Source: Croceicoccus naphthovorans (lineage in GTDB: Bacteria; Pseudomonadota; Alphaproteobacteria; Sphingomonadales; Sphingomonadaceae). From it: a stretch of 64,000 nucleotides of DNA. A program made the translations under genes and the position numbers. The DNA lies in the NCBI RefSeq assembly GCF_001028705.1, contig NZ_CP011770.1, positions 2,979,501-3,043,500 on the forward strand, read 5' to 3'. Position 1 is the stretch's first letter. Each line of letters starts with the position of its first letter. The notes below the pieces were generated by a model. The model was not told where the DNA came from. It was given only the letters and a program-made list of their open reading frames with translations, and made no database searches. Shown in pieces: positions 19,836 through 31,288 of this stretch.

Positions 19836-20195
19836 GGCAGTACGCTCCGGCATCATCGTTTCGCCCAGGCAATCATGCCTGGTGCCCCCGCGAATGGATT
19901 TTATGGCACATCGGCCATCAGACGCAGGAAGCACCGGCATGGTCTCACCAGCCTCATGCAGGGCAGCGAGACTTCTTCTCGAAAGCCGGCCGATCGGGGA
20001 AGGCCGACATATACTTGGACGCGAGCGGCACTGATCAATTACACCCGCACCATTGGTTCGCGTGCGGTCTCGCGTTCCAAGATCGAACCGGGATTATCGA
20101 TCGGTGGAGGCTCTGGCCCGGCGGGGCATCTTGCTCACCAGACTGCGCGCAAGGGTCGATGCGCATTCGCCTCCAAGCGAAGAGGCTCTGCCCTG
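19836..20195. other. Intergenic region upstream of usp-ndvB
   Basis: About 360 bases with no convincing gene. Open frames here lack a ribosome site and any recognisable motif. It should hold the promoter for the usp-ndvB unit. I looked for GGAAC-N16/17-CGTT general-stress promoters on both strands and did not find a good match. Confidence 0.4.
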
Positions 20196-20381
20196 TCAGG
20201 GCTGCGCAATGTGCGCCGGCGGCCCGCCTTGCTGCCGATCAATGTATTTCTCGGGGCGCTGATCGAAGCGCCGCACGCACTGAGCCGAGCAGAAGAAATA
20301 AGACCATCCCAAAAATTCGCGGTGGGCCTCGACGGTCTCTAGCGGAATGCTACGCTGGCATACTGGATCGGTCACCTGCAT
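20196..20381 (-). CDS. Small YHS-domain protein
   Basis: The start at 20381 is 2 nt beyond the flavoprotein stop and gives 61 residues. It opens with VTDPVCQRSIPLETV and continues with GWSYFFCSAQCVRRFDQRPEKY, the standard YHS pattern with metal-type cysteines (DPVC and FCSAQC). YHS domains are common as small partners in copper or silver handling and in P-type ATPases. Gene order (DUF2933, ICMT-like, flavoprotein, YHS) suggests one transcript. The C-terminal GGPPAHIAQP tail is not conserved. A metal role is inferred. Confidence 0.8.
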   Translation of the reverse strand: MQVTDPVCQRSIPLETVEAHREFLGWSYFFCSAQCVRRFDQRPEKYIDRQQGGPPAHIAQP

Positions 20382-20383
20382 CG

Positions 20384-21499
20384 TCAGAACGCCGTTCCAT
20401 GTTCGCACCACACGCAATTGCAGTCCTGATGGTCGCAACTTGGGTCATGTAAGCCCCTGCGCAGGCGACGTTCTGCAGCGGGGAAGAGCATAGCGTGGAG
20501 AGATGATGCCGCATACAGCTTGTGCAGCCTCTCTCCCGTACTGGCTTGCATCAGTTTCGCTGTCACCCAATGGCGTCCTGTCGTTCCGATGCTGTTGAAG
20601 ACAAAACGATTGACGATGCCCGCTTTCATTCTCGGTAAAAGCAAACGGCGCCACAATTGCTCATAGCTTCGATTTTCGAGGATGCTTTGTGCAGCGAGCG
20701 CGCCCGAAGTGATTGAATAGCGTAAACCAAACCCCGCAAGGGCATCTTGGAAACCAGCATGCTCGCCCGCAACCGGATGGCGCCCCTGGACTGCGCTTCT
20801 TGGGAGTCGCAGATTTCCATAACCGCCGAAGGCTTGTTCGTTACGCATCACGAGCCCGACTTTCTCCCGGAAGAAATCACAGGTTCGCTCGACAAATTCC
20901 TGTTGCCGTTTGAAGCCGCTAAAAAGACACGCTGCGATAGTCCCGCGGCCTTGATGGACGAGGAGATAGGCATAGCCTCGCGGTGCCAAACGGTCGTCGA
21001 AGGCAATGTAAGCTCCATCTTCACACTCGGTTTCGAATACATATCCCGAGGCGATAATATCGGCTTTGCGCGGTCCCCCGGCGAGGATCGTTTCTCCCTC
21101 GGTTTCGCGAACGCGACTCCCGAAATGGACCCGCACACCAAGCGCCTCTGCCTGCTTGAGGAGCCCATACTCGAGGCTTTGCACCGATCCGCCGCGCTCA
21201 ACGAGATAATAGAGTGGGCGGCGCGCTGAAATCTCGTGCCGCCGTCCGCGCGCATCGAAACCCGTGCCTGTCCGGACTGGATGGGCCAGGAAGTTGATAT
21301 CGATCCCCCAGCTTTGGAGTTCGCACAGCGTATCCTCGTCGCAGCTCCAGTTTTCAAGGCCCTGGAAATCGCCGTGAAACCGCGCCCCGACGTGGCGGTG
21401 CCATTCGTGAAGCTCGACATCCCTTCCGCCTTTGGCGAGCACGATCGCCGCGGCGAGACCCGCCGGACCTGCGCCGACCACTGTAACGGCTGCGCTCAT
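20384..21499 (-). CDS. FAD-dependent oxidoreductase, geranylgeranyl reductase-like
   Basis: The 371-residue protein begins with the dinucleotide-binding fold VVGAGPAGLAAAIVLAKGG and has the downstream group-specific pattern PLYYLVERGG, GYAYLLVHQGRGTIAACLF and the GDAxAGFxDALAGFGLRY-like region (here AGEHAGFQDALAGFGLR). These features place it with geranylgeranyl/digeranylgeranyl reductase-type flavoproteins that act on isoprenoid double bonds, or with related halogenase/hydroxylase flavoproteins. It lies between an isoprenylcysteine-methyltransferase-like protein and a YHS protein in a tight same-strand cluster. The substrate is unknown. Confidence 0.75.
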   Translation of the reverse strand: MSAAVTVVGAGPAGLAAAIVLAKGGRDVELHEWHRHVGARFHGDFQGLENWSCDEDTLCELQSWGIDINFLAHPVRTGTGFDARGRRHEISARRPLYYLVERGGSVQSLEYGLLKQAEALGVRVHFGSRVRETEGETILAGGPRKADIIASGYVFETECEDGAYIAFDDRLAPRGYAYLLVHQGRGTIAACLFSGFKRQQEFVERTCDFFREKVGLVMRNEQAFGGYGNLRLPRSAVQGRHPVAGEHAGFQDALAGFGLRYSITSGALAAQSILENRSYEQLWRRLLLPRMKAGIVNRFVFNSIGTTGRHWVTAKLMQASTGERLHKLYAASSLHAMLFPAAERRLRRGLHDPSCDHQDCNCVWCEHGTAF

Positions 21500-21551
21500 T
21501 AGGTCAGGTCAGTCGCGAACCGCGCCCCGGCAGGAATGGAGCAAGTTATTG

Positions 21552-22205
21552 TCACCTCCCTGGCTTGGCGGAGACGAGCGTGCGAAACTTCGGGAAAAAC
21601 CGGGGAACGCGTGCTGCGTACTGACGATAGCGTTCGCCGAACTCGGCGAGTGCCTCTCGCTCCTCCCGCAGCGACAGCCGCCAGTACATGAGGAGGAGGA
21701 TCGGGAACATGGCCAGCGTAAGTATGGTCGGCCACTGAACCAGAAAGCCCAGCATGATGAGGACGAAACCGACATATTGCGGGTGGCGGATGCGAGCATA
21801 AGGTCCTTCGGTTGCAAGTGCCCCCCCCTTCTGTGCCTGATAGAGCACGCGCCACGCGGCCGACAAAAGGATGAAACCACCTCCGATCAATCCAAAACTG
21901 AGGAGGTGGAACGGACCGAAATGCGGATTGCCGCGCCAGCCAAACAGCATTTCGAGCAAATGACCGGAATCGTGCGCGAACCAGTCAACCGACGGATAAT
22001 TGCTCTGCAGCCATCCGGACAGGAAGTAGATGGTAAGCGGGAAGCCGTACATCTCGGTGAAAAGCGCCACGAGAAAGGCGCTGAACGCCCCAAAGGAGCG
22101 CCAATCGCGGCCCGATTTCGGCTTGAAAAAGCTGAACGCAAAAAGAATGAAGATCGCCGAGTTGAAGGCGACCAATATCCAAAGTCCGTATGCGGAATCG
22201 TGCAT
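21552..22205 (-). CDS. Isoprenylcysteine carboxyl methyltransferase-like membrane protein
   Basis: This 217-residue protein has about five hydrophobic segments. The C-terminal half carries GPYARIRHPQYVGFVLIMLG and then EEREALAEFGERYRQYAARVPRFFP, the SAM-binding signature of the ICMT/PEMT membrane methyltransferase family. In bacteria the acceptor is usually unknown; phospholipid or isoprenoid-like acceptors are possible. It starts 2 nt after the DUF2933 stop, so the two are probably cotranslated. Similar pairs are often seen in heavy-metal gene clusters, but that is context only. Confidence 0.8.
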   Translation of the reverse strand: MHDSAYGLWILVAFNSAIFILFAFSFFKPKSGRDWRSFGAFSAFLVALFTEMYGFPLTIYFLSGWLQSNYPSVDWFAHDSGHLLEMLFGWRGNPHFGPFHLLSFGLIGGGFILLSAAWRVLYQAQKGGALATEGPYARIRHPQYVGFVLIMLGFLVQWPTILTLAMFPILLLMYWRLSLREEREALAEFGERYRQYAARVPRFFPKFRTLVSAKPGR

Positions 22206-22207
22206 CG

Positions 22208-22549
22208 TCAGCGCACTCCTCTTTCGTTGCCCGGCCGGTCATTAGCCGCATAGCGGGAGGCAGTTTTCTTGGACGCGCTATCGGTTGTCTGGTCATGTGC
22301 GCCATGGTGCCCGGAAGGTGGTGTATCGGCCTGGCCATGCCCGCCGTGTCCGCCATGCCCACCGTGCATGAAGAGGTGGATGCCCACGCAAAACGCCAGG
22401 ATCAATCCGAGCAGATAATAGTCGCCGGGGATATGGGCCTGATGCTCGAACAGCAGCAGAAACCCGGCGGCGAGAAGAAACACGATCACCGTTATTCCCG
22501 CGCGCGTTCCAAAAAATGGCCGATCCGGACCACTTGTCCCCTTTCGCAT
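22208..22549 (-). CDS. DUF2933-type small membrane protein with His/Gly-rich tail
   Basis: The 113-residue product has two closely spaced transmembrane segments, roughly residues 16-35 and 42-60 (ITVIVFLLAAGFLLLFEHQA, then DYYLLGLILAFCVGIHLFMH). This is followed by a HGGHGGHGGHG tract and a polar tail. That arrangement matches DUF2933 proteins, which recur near copper/silver resistance and ICMT-like genes. The His-rich tail could bind metal. It is the first gene of the tight minus-strand cluster running to the YHS gene. Confidence 0.75.
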   Translation of the reverse strand: MRKGTSGPDRPFFGTRAGITVIVFLLAAGFLLLFEHQAHIPGDYYLLGLILAFCVGIHLFMHGGHGGHGGHGQADTPPSGHHGAHDQTTDSASKKTASRYAANDRPGNERGVR

Positions 22550-22738
22550 AGTTATTCCTCCATCGCAGCGCCGCGCCTCGTTTGGCGGCGCTTCAAGAAG
22601 TAGACGCAGAGGCGGCCGCGTTCTTACAGAGAGGCTTTCTTATGGTGCCCGAAACCACCCACGCCGGACTTGGAAGTGTAAGTTGATCACCGACCGCTCG
22701 TCTTTGGGAACACAATCATTCAAGACCTGAGAGGCGGT

Positions 22739-24112
22739 ATGACCCAGAGACAACGAGGAAAATCAGCGCGTCACGAACTTGGTTTGCGTGCATTGAAGCC
22801 GGCCTTGCGCGCCGTCGTGAAGGCTGGTCGACTTACAGTCATCGGTGCTCACGCGACGCGACTGGTCATCGATTCGGGTGCACCAGGGCCCTCGGTTGCG
22901 ATCAAGCTTCATAGCGCTGCGCTGCCGTTCAAGCTTCTCTCGCGCCCCTCGCTTGCGCTCGGCGAGGCCTATATGGATGGGTCCCTCACTGTGGAGGGCG
23001 GATCCATTCGCGATCTCCTTGCAATTGTTACTTCCGGGCTCGACGGACTTGATGAATTGCCGATCGAACGCCTCCGCGCACCGCTCGCGCGCATAGCCAC
23101 CCGTCTCACAGGCAACCGGCGCCGTAAAGCGGCCAGAAACGTCGCGCGTCATTACGACCTTTCGAACGAGTTCTATGCACTCTTCCTCGACGAAGACTGG
23201 CAATACTCGTGTGCCTATTTTTGCGAAGGTTGTTCCTCGCTAGAGGACGCTCAAGCCGCAAAGCGCTCCCATATTGGTCAAAAGCTGATGGTAGGTGAAG
23301 GCATGAGCGTCCTTGACATTGGCTGTGGCTGGGGCGGCCTCGCGATCGAATTGGCAAAGCAGGGCGCGGCCGAAGTGTTAGGCATCAGCCTTTCGCAAGA
23401 GCAACTGACGCTGGCGCGCCAGCGCGCCGAGGAGGCTGGGTTTGCAGAAGAGGCGCGGTTCGATTTCTGCGACTACCGCGACCTTCAGGGTGAATTCGAT
23501 CGTATTGTCTCGGTAGGCATGTTCGAACATGTCGGTCCCGCCAGCTACGGGTCCTTTTTCAGAGCCATCGAAGAGCATCTTGCTCCGGACGGGGTCGCCG
23601 TCGTCCACTCGATCGGGAGAATGGCTCCCCCGGGCGGAAAGGATCCCTGGGTCGACAAGTACATCTTTCCCGGCGGCTACATCCCGTCGCTGTCAGAGAC
23701 CCTGTCCGTCGTCGAGCGCATGGGCCTGTGGGTTACCGATATCGAGATCCTGAGGCTGCACTATGCGGAAACGCTGGCGCATTGGTACGAGCGCTTTCAA
23801 TCGCGCCGCGAAAAGGCGCTCGAACTCTTCGACGAGCGCTTCTGCCGGATGTGGGAGTATTATCTCGCCGCCTGCGAAATGATGTTTCGCAATGGCAATC
23901 TTATGGTTTTCCAGCTCCAGCTTGCGCACAAGCGGGACGCGGTCCCGCTGACGCGTGAATATCTCTACGCCCCACGCGATCAAAGCGCCGTGCCGCGCGA
24001 TGCAGGCGGGAACCATTTGCGCTGCAGCTGCTCAGCTCGCTCGCGTTTGCTTGGGACGTCGAACTCCGAAGGGGTTCCACCGATGCGCTACGATGGTTCG
24101 TCGACCAGCTGA
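22739..24112 (+). CDS. cfa: Cyclopropane-fatty-acyl-phospholipid synthase
   Basis: The 457-residue protein has the CFA N-terminal region, then a SAM methyltransferase domain with VLDIGCGWGGLAIELAKQG near residue 190. It continues with family motifs YDLSNEFYALFLDEDWQYSCAYF, VGMFEHVG, and FIFPGGYIPS-like (here YIFPGGYIPSL). It adds a methylene to cis-unsaturated acyl chains of membrane phospholipid, a typical stationary-phase and acid-stress response. The last ~45 residues after LTREYLY look unlike family members and may be a read-on extension. It is divergent from the DUF2933 cluster. Confidence 0.92.
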   Translation: MTQRQRGKSARHELGLRALKPALRAVVKAGRLTVIGAHATRLVIDSGAPGPSVAIKLHSAALPFKLLSRPSLALGEAYMDGSLTVEGGSIRDLLAIVTSGLDGLDELPIERLRAPLARIATRLTGNRRRKAARNVARHYDLSNEFYALFLDEDWQYSCAYFCEGCSSLEDAQAAKRSHIGQKLMVGEGMSVLDIGCGWGGLAIELAKQGAAEVLGISLSQEQLTLARQRAEEAGFAEEARFDFCDYRDLQGEFDRIVSVGMFEHVGPASYGSFFRAIEEHLAPDGVAVVHSIGRMAPPGGKDPWVDKYIFPGGYIPSLSETLSVVERMGLWVTDIEILRLHYAETLAHWYERFQSRREKALELFDERFCRMWEYYLAACEMMFRNGNLMVFQLQLAHKRDAVPLTREYLYAPRDQSAVPRDAGGNHLRCSCSARSRLLGTSNSEGVPPMRYDGSSTS

Positions 24113-24372
24113 GGTTGAACGGCAGAACAAAGGCACGTCCGGTAAGAGTCGAGCCGCTTGTGAGGGTGCAATTCGCAAGCGGTTGCGAAGCACAGCATCT
24201 GCGGTGCTGCCAGCGATGCGAAATTAATTGCTGATCGAAAGCATTTGTACGACCCGTCTGCGTAGTATCGCCGAGCCAACGGTTCGAAACGAACCCACGC
24301 TTCGGATCGCGCCCATCCGTGCCGTGCCTGTTCTGGCATTTGAACTGCTCGCACGAGCCGCGGCAGATTGCC

Positions 24373-25116
24373 TCAGCGGCGCTCTCCCATCAGGCGAAGC
24401 AGGAACAGGAACAGATTGATGAAATCGAGATAGAGCGTCAGGGCGCCCAGTACGATGGCCTTGCCGCGAAACTCGGTCTGCCCGACCTGGAAATAGATGT
24501 TTCTGATCTTCTGCGTGTCATAGGCAGTCAGGCCCGCGAAGATAAGCACGCCCAGACCGCTGACAATCAGGTCCATTGTCGAGGATTGGAGGAACATATT
24601 GACGACCAGGGCAACGAGCAGGCCGACAACCCCCATGATCAAAAAGGCGCCCCAGGCCGATAGATCTTTCTTGGTTGTATATCCCCACAGGCTCAGGCCG
24701 CCAAAGGCAGAGGCGGCGGCGAAAAAGGTCCGGGCGATGCTCACCCCGGTATAGGCGAGGAATACGGTCGATAGCGACACGCCCATGAGTGCCGCATAGC
24801 TCCAGAACAGCGTTTTCGCGGTCCTTTCCGAGAAACGATTGATCCCAAATCCCAAGGCAAAGACAATGGCCAGGGGTGCAAAGATGGCGATCCAGCCCAG
24901 CACCGTTGGCGCGCCGGTAGCGGAAAAGAAGATCTCGCGAATGCTGGCGGTATTCGCGACCCAAAGTCCGACGATACCGGTAAGAAGCAATCCGCTCGTC
25001 ATGTAATTATAGACGCCGAGCATGTATGATCGCAGCCCCGCGTCAAACGTCCCCGAGGGAACCGATTGAGGGGTAGAGGCGCGATCAAAGCTTGTCGCGG
25101 ATCGGTGGTCTTCCAT
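24373..25116 (-). CDS. Bax inhibitor-1/YccA family membrane protein
   Basis: Starting at 25116 (MEDHRS) with GGGA upstream, the protein has 247 residues and seven predicted membrane helices, ending DFINLFLFLLRLMGERR. The LRSYMLGVYNYMTSGL start and the GLTAYDTQKIRN motif near helix 6 (with the conserved Asp pair region) match the BI-1/YbhL group. Bacterial members are linked to membrane stress and calcium or proton leak; their exact role is not established. It is on the same strand as the secreted protein and pgm but separated by small gaps. Confidence 0.9.
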   Translation of the reverse strand: MEDHRSATSFDRASTPQSVPSGTFDAGLRSYMLGVYNYMTSGLLLTGIVGLWVANTASIREIFFSATGAPTVLGWIAIFAPLAIVFALGFGINRFSERTAKTLFWSYAALMGVSLSTVFLAYTGVSIARTFFAAASAFGGLSLWGYTTKKDLSAWGAFLIMGVVGLLVALVVNMFLQSSTMDLIVSGLGVLIFAGLTAYDTQKIRNIYFQVGQTEFRGKAIVLGALTLYLDFINLFLFLLRLMGERR

Positions 25117-25164
25117 AAGAAGAATTCCCTTTCTTGCGCGGATCGGCACCTCGCGGCCCGATCG

Positions 25165-25692
25165 TTAGTCGTGGGTATAGGTAAAGTGCGCCGTGACGGC
25201 GGGGACCCGGTGCATTCTTGGCGGCGTATTCTTGGACGGGGAGGATTGCATATGCGGGGGGCGTTCGACCTCGATCCCGATCCGGTATTTGATGCCGCGT
25301 TGGAATGTCGTGAAACCACCGAAAGTGAGCGCGCCGGCGACGGTCATGGGTTCCAGACGGATCGTTCGCTGCAAACCGCCGGGCTCGGTGATATGCGCCC
25401 TGACCTTCGCATCGGTTATCCGGGCGCCGGAAGCCTCGTCGAAAACGGCCGCAACGATATGCATGCTGTGCGAACCGGCGGGCACGCCGCCGTGCATCCT
25501 CGCTTCGGGGTGGCTCTTGGCGTGGCCGCGCACTGTCGCGGCAGGCACCACGCCCAGATACATCACTAACCCGTCCGCGGTCCTGACACCATCGACCACC
25601 CCTGCGTGACTGTTGGTCGGCGCCATGACCGCTGCGAACATACCTGCCGCTGCAACCAGCGCGATTGCTGACCGAATGTGTTTCGAAATCAT
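25165..25692 (-). CDS. Secreted periplasmic protein of unknown function
   Basis: The start at 25692 follows GGAG; an ATG four codons earlier lacks a good site. The first ~28 residues form a signal peptide (SAIALVAAAGMFAAVMAP then NSHAG). The mature part (about 147 residues) is beta-rich in appearance with dispersed His and Met (MHGGVPAGSHSMHI, PPHMQ, PPRMH), hinting at metal binding. I do not recognise a named family. It lies 49 bases upstream of the Bax-inhibitor gene and downstream of pgm, so coexpression is possible. Confidence 0.6.
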   Translation of the reverse strand: MISKHIRSAIALVAAAGMFAAVMAPTNSHAGVVDGVRTADGLVMYLGVVPAATVRGHAKSHPEARMHGGVPAGSHSMHIVAAVFDEASGARITDAKVRAHITEPGGLQRTIRLEPMTVAGALTFGGFTTFQRGIKYRIGIEVERPPHMQSSPSKNTPPRMHRVPAVTAHFTYTHD

Positions 25693-25830
25693 ATCGGGCT
25701 CCATTTGCGTGAAAGGTAAGACGCATGGGGAGGACGGAAATTACATCGCGCGGGCGAGCGGCATCGGGACTGCGGGGTCCGGAAAACGCGGTATCGCTCT
25801 TGCCCGCCTGCGCCAAGACGCGCTTGGGTC

Positions 25831-27537
<1,707 letters not shown>

Positions 27538-29352
27538 CTAAAGCCCCGCCAGTGCCAGCATTGCTGACGCGCCTTTTTCGGCCTCGTCGGCGTGCTGGCG
27601 CATCATCGCAAAGAGCTCACGGCCCAGCCCTTGCTCGTCCCGCGGCGGCAGGGCGGGTTCGCGGTCGTTCCAGTCTTTCTCGCTCACCAGGGCTTCGACC
27701 ACGCCGTTATCCGCAGACAGCCGCACCACGTCGCCGTCGCGCAAGCGCGCGAGCGGACCACCAGCATGCGCTTCGGGCCAGACATGGATCGCCGCGGGCA
27801 CCTTGCCCGAAGCCCCTGACATACGGCCGTCCGTGACAAGCCCGATGCTGAGTCCGCGGTCCTGAAGGACGCCCAGAGGTGGCATGAGCTTATGCAGTTC
27901 GGGCATCCCGTTCGCGCGCGGCCCCTGAAAGCGCACGACGATCACCATGTCGCGGTCGATCTCCCCCGCCTCGAATGCGCGTAGCACGTCATCCTGGTCC
28001 GGAAAAATCCGCGCCGGCGCCTCGATTGTCCAGCGTTCGGGGGCGACCGCGCTCGTCTTCATGACACAGCGACCGAGATTGCCGGTGAGGAGCCTTATCC
28101 CGCCATCGAGCGAAAACGGTGCCTGAGCGGTTCTCAAAATGCTTTCGTCGCGGCTTATTGTTGCACCGCTGCGCCATACAAGTTCATCACCATCTAATGC
28201 CGGCTGCTTTGCATAGGCACCGAGATCGTTCTTCCAGACGGTCAGGACATCTTGGTGAAGCAAACCTGCCTCGAGGAGTTCGCGGATGACAAAGGCCATT
28301 CCGCCTGCCGCTTGGAAGTCGTTCACATCGCCACCGCCATTCGGATAAATCCGCGCCAAGAGCGGAACGACCGTGCCCAACTCCTCAAAATCGCTCCAGT
28401 CGATCTCCAGGCCCGCCGCGCGGGCGATGGCCGGCAGATGAATGGTGTGGTTGGTCGAGCCGCCGGTTGCGAGCAGGCCCACGGCAGCATTGACGATCGC
28501 CTTTTCGTCGATGCAATGCGCTAGCGGACGGTAATCTTGGCCCTCAGATCCGATCTCGGTAATCCTGTGGACGGCAGCGCGCGTAAGTTGCTGCCGCAGC
28601 TTCGTGCCGGGATTGACAAACGCAGCGCCCGGCACGTGGAGGCCCATCACCTCCATCATCATCTGGTTGGAATTGGCGGTGCCGTAAAATGTGCAGGTGC
28701 CAGGGGCATGATAGGAGGCGCTCTCGGCTTCGAGCAGCTTGTCATGCCCGATCTTTCCTTCGGCGAAGAGCTGGCGGATGCGCGCCTTTTCCCGGTTTGG
28801 GAGCCCTGACGGCATCGGCCCGGCGGGCACGAGGATCGCAGGCAGATGTCCGAAACGGAGCATGCCGATCAACAAGCCAGGCACGATCTTGTCGCAAATG
28901 CCGAGGAGGAGCGCACCTTCGAACATCGCGTGACTGAGCCCTACCGCGGTGGCGAGCGCGATTGTATCGCGGCTGAACAGCGAGAGCTCCATGCCGTCCT
29001 GGCCCTGGGTGACGCCGTCGCACATCGCCGGTGCGCCGCCCGCGATCTGCGCTGTCGCGCCGACCTCGCGGGCAAAAATCTTGATTTGTTCGGGATAGCG
29101 ATAATAGGGCGCATGCGCGGAGAGCATATCGTTATAGGCGGTGACCACTCCGATGTTGATCGCATGGGCGCCCGCGATGGTCTGCTTGTCCTCGCCCGAA
29201 GCGGCAAATGCGTGCGCCAGATTGCTGCAAGAAAGCGCGCTTCGTCGCGGGCCGGCATCCCGCTGACGGTCAATGAAGGCGAGATAGGCGTCGCGTCGCC
29301 GCTTCGAACGGTTGGCAATACGGGCAGTAACGGCTTCGACGACAGGGTTCAT
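27538..29352 (-). CDS. edd: Phosphogluconate dehydratase (Entner-Doudoroff)
   Basis: The 604-residue protein belongs to the IlvD/Edd family, with a GGAGG ribosome site before its ATG. Cysteines for the [4Fe-4S] cluster appear in [14 protein letters not shown] and CVMKTSA contexts, and TGGSTNHT and [11 protein letters not shown] are family signatures. It dehydrates 6-phosphogluconate to KDPG. The [19 protein letters not shown] start favours Edd over IlvD. No eda, zwf or pgl is nearby, so here it is paired with pgm rather than a classical ED operon. Most sphingomonads use this pathway for glucose. Confidence 0.94.
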   Translation of the reverse strand: MNPVVEAVTARIANRSKRRRDAYLAFIDRQRDAGPRRSALSCSNLAHAFAASGEDKQTIAGAHAINIGVVTAYNDMLSAHAPYYRYPEQIKIFAREVGATAQIAGGAPAMCDGVTQGQDGMELSLFSRDTIALATAVGLSHAMFEGALLLGICDKIVPGLLIGMLRFGHLPAILVPAGPMPSGLPNREKARIRQLFAEGKIGHDKLLEAESASYHAPGTCTFYGTANSNQMMMEVMGLHVPGAAFVNPGTKLRQQLTRAAVHRITEIGSEGQDYRPLAHCIDEKAIVNAAVGLLATGGSTNHTIHLPAIARAAGLEIDWSDFEELGTVVPLLARIYPNGGGDVNDFQAAGGMAFVIRELLEAGLLHQDVLTVWKNDLGAYAKQPALDGDELVWRSGATISRDESILRTAQAPFSLDGGIRLLTGNLGRCVMKTSAVAPERWTIEAPARIFPDQDDVLRAFEAGEIDRDMVIVVRFQGPRANGMPELHKLMPPLGVLQDRGLSIGLVTDGRMSGASGKVPAAIHVWPEAHAGGPLARLRDGDVVRLSADNGVVEALVSEKDWNDREPALPPRDEQGLGRELFAMMRQHADEAEKGASAMLALAGL

Positions 29353-29422
29353 GCGCGGTCCCTCCGGGACGTTTGGGGAATGCCACTAGCCGTGGCGTGT
29401 GCTGCCTGGCTGTGCATTTGCC

Positions 29423-31024
29423 TCATGGTTGTTGCTCGCTTTGACGGCGCGATTGGATGAGGATTTGAATGGTCAGCAGGAGGGCCGCTGCGAGGATGAT
29501 GGCTGCCGGGAGGGGAATATCGCCAAGCACGCGCGGACCCCGATTGGCCACCATCAGCGCTGCCGAGGCGAGGTAGCTGCCGAGCGCGGCGATCGACAAG
29601 GCGACCTGCCTGACAGCATGGTCAAGCCTGTTTCCAGGGGCGAGAGATCCGCTCGGATGCCCTGCCGTCCCGGCGGAAACCCTTTGTAGCCACCCGGCGC
29701 CGATTGCGGGCGCCCGCCGGACCAATCGGGCGATTTCCCATTCGAGCCGGGGGGTATGGAGATTGCCGATAGCCGCGCTGCGTCGCTCCGCGAGCAAGCG
29801 GTTTCCGGTCGCCTGCAACACAAGCAGCAGATCCGCCTCGGGGTCGAGCTTCCGCAATGTACTTTCTGCCGTGAACACAGTGCGGACCAAGGCGGCCAGA
29901 TGCGGCGGCAAGCTGAGTGTCCTGTGCCCCGACAACCGTCCGATATCGATCATGGTCTTGGCAAGAGACCATTCCGACATGGCAGCGCCCCGCAACTCCG
30001 CCAGGATACCGTCCACGCCCCGGGTAAGTGCCGCGCGGTCGGCAGTGACCGAAAGGAGACCGAGGTCGATCGCCGCATCGGTGAGCCATTCGGAATCGAG
30101 GTAAATGAACGCTGCCACAAAACCGAGCAGAGCCTCGCGGGTGCCAATGTCGAGCCTGCCGACAGCTCCGAAATCGTGCACGCACAGACGCCCGTCCGAC
30201 ATGATCAGCAAATTGCCCGGATGCGGGTCGGCATGAAAGGCACCAAGAACGAAAAACTGTTGCAGATAGAAATCGATGAAAGTCTCGGTGAGCGTATTGC
30301 CGCGCTCGATGGCCTCGCGCTCATCCAGCGGGGTGCCCATGCTGCGCTCCTGCGTAATGACGGAGGCGTCCGACATCTCGTCGACGACATCGGGAATGTA
30401 AACCGTCTCAGAATCAGCGAAAGCGCGGGCGAACAAACGGATGTTGCGCGCTTCCTGCCGGAAATCGGTTTCCCTTTTCAGATTGTGCGAAAGCTCCTTC
30501 GCCAGTGCCGCCGCGCGGTGACGTCTCAGCGCAGGTATGACATGCTGAAACAGGTGCACCAATATGAGCAGAATGCGCATATCTCTTGCAATTTGCTCGC
30601 CCACTCCGGGCCGGAGGACCTTGACGACCACTTCGCGTCCGTCATGCAGCTTTGCGGCGTGGACCTGGGCTACCGAGCCCGCGGCCAGAGGGTCGCGTTC
30701 AAAACTGGCAAAGGCCGTTGCTGTGTTCGCGGCCAATGACTGCTCGATGATCCTTACCGCTGCATCGGCAGGGAAAGGAGCGGCCTTGCTTTGCAGGTTC
30801 GAGAGGCTCGCGGCCCAGTTCGCATCGAGGATATCGCGGCGCTCGCTCAGCGCCTGACCGAGCTTGGTGAAGGTCGGGCCGAGATTTTCGAGACGCCGCG
30901 TGGTCCTTTGCGGAAGCGTGGTCATGCGCCGACCGAACCCCATCCGATTCAGCATCATTGCGCTCAGCACATCCAGCAGGAGCCGGGTTGCTGTCCACAT
31001 GATCTGAATTCCCCGGATTATCAT
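29423..31024 (-). CDS. UbiB/AarF (ABC1) family atypical kinase
   Basis: The 533-residue protein has the diagnostic KxGQ motif in LGPTFTKLGQALSERRDIL, the A-rich loop AAGSVAQVHAAKL, the catalytic HADPHPGNLLI and metal DFGAVG, followed by two C-terminal hydrophobic segments. UbiB-like proteins are membrane-bound ATPases that support ubiquinone biosynthesis or lipid extraction. In this setting a role in isoprenoid or quinone handling fits with the flavoprotein/methyltransferase cluster, but that is inference. It may be an accessory copy separate from the chromosomal ubiB. Confidence 0.85.
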   Translation of the reverse strand: MIIRGIQIMWTATRLLLDVLSAMMLNRMGFGRRMTTLPQRTTRRLENLGPTFTKLGQALSERRDILDANWAASLSNLQSKAAPFPADAAVRIIEQSLAANTATAFASFERDPLAAGSVAQVHAAKLHDGREVVVKVLRPGVGEQIARDMRILLILVHLFQHVIPALRRHRAAALAKELSHNLKRETDFRQEARNIRLFARAFADSETVYIPDVVDEMSDASVITQERSMGTPLDEREAIERGNTLTETFIDFYLQQFFVLGAFHADPHPGNLLIMSDGRLCVHDFGAVGRLDIGTREALLGFVAAFIYLDSEWLTDAAIDLGLLSVTADRAALTRGVDGILAELRGAAMSEWSLAKTMIDIGRLSGHRTLSLPPHLAALVRTVFTAESTLRKLDPEADLLLVLQATGNRLLAERRSAAIGNLHTPRLEWEIARLVRRAPAIGAGWLQRVSAGTAGHPSGSLAPGNRLDHAVRQVALSIAALGSYLASAALMVANRGPRVLGDIPLPAAIILAAALLLTIQILIQSRRQSEQQP

Positions 31025-31288
31025 AGCCCGCTCTGACCTCTTGTGTCCTCACCATGATTGGACGCTCGAAATGCGGGTGGATTACTGTGCGGGGCTGGCC
31101 TGAGAAGGAGAACCCGCGCGGCGAAGTTGCTTCACTGACCGAGGGGTATTGCCGCCCAAGGTCTGCTCGCCGGTAGCGGCGTTTGTAATCAAGCGCTGCC
31201 AAAGGCGTCCATTCTCTACGCATTGACGATATTATTCGCGGCCGCGTCGATCGGTCGCGTTTGCAAAGACTGGAGCCGGGGAGACCCC

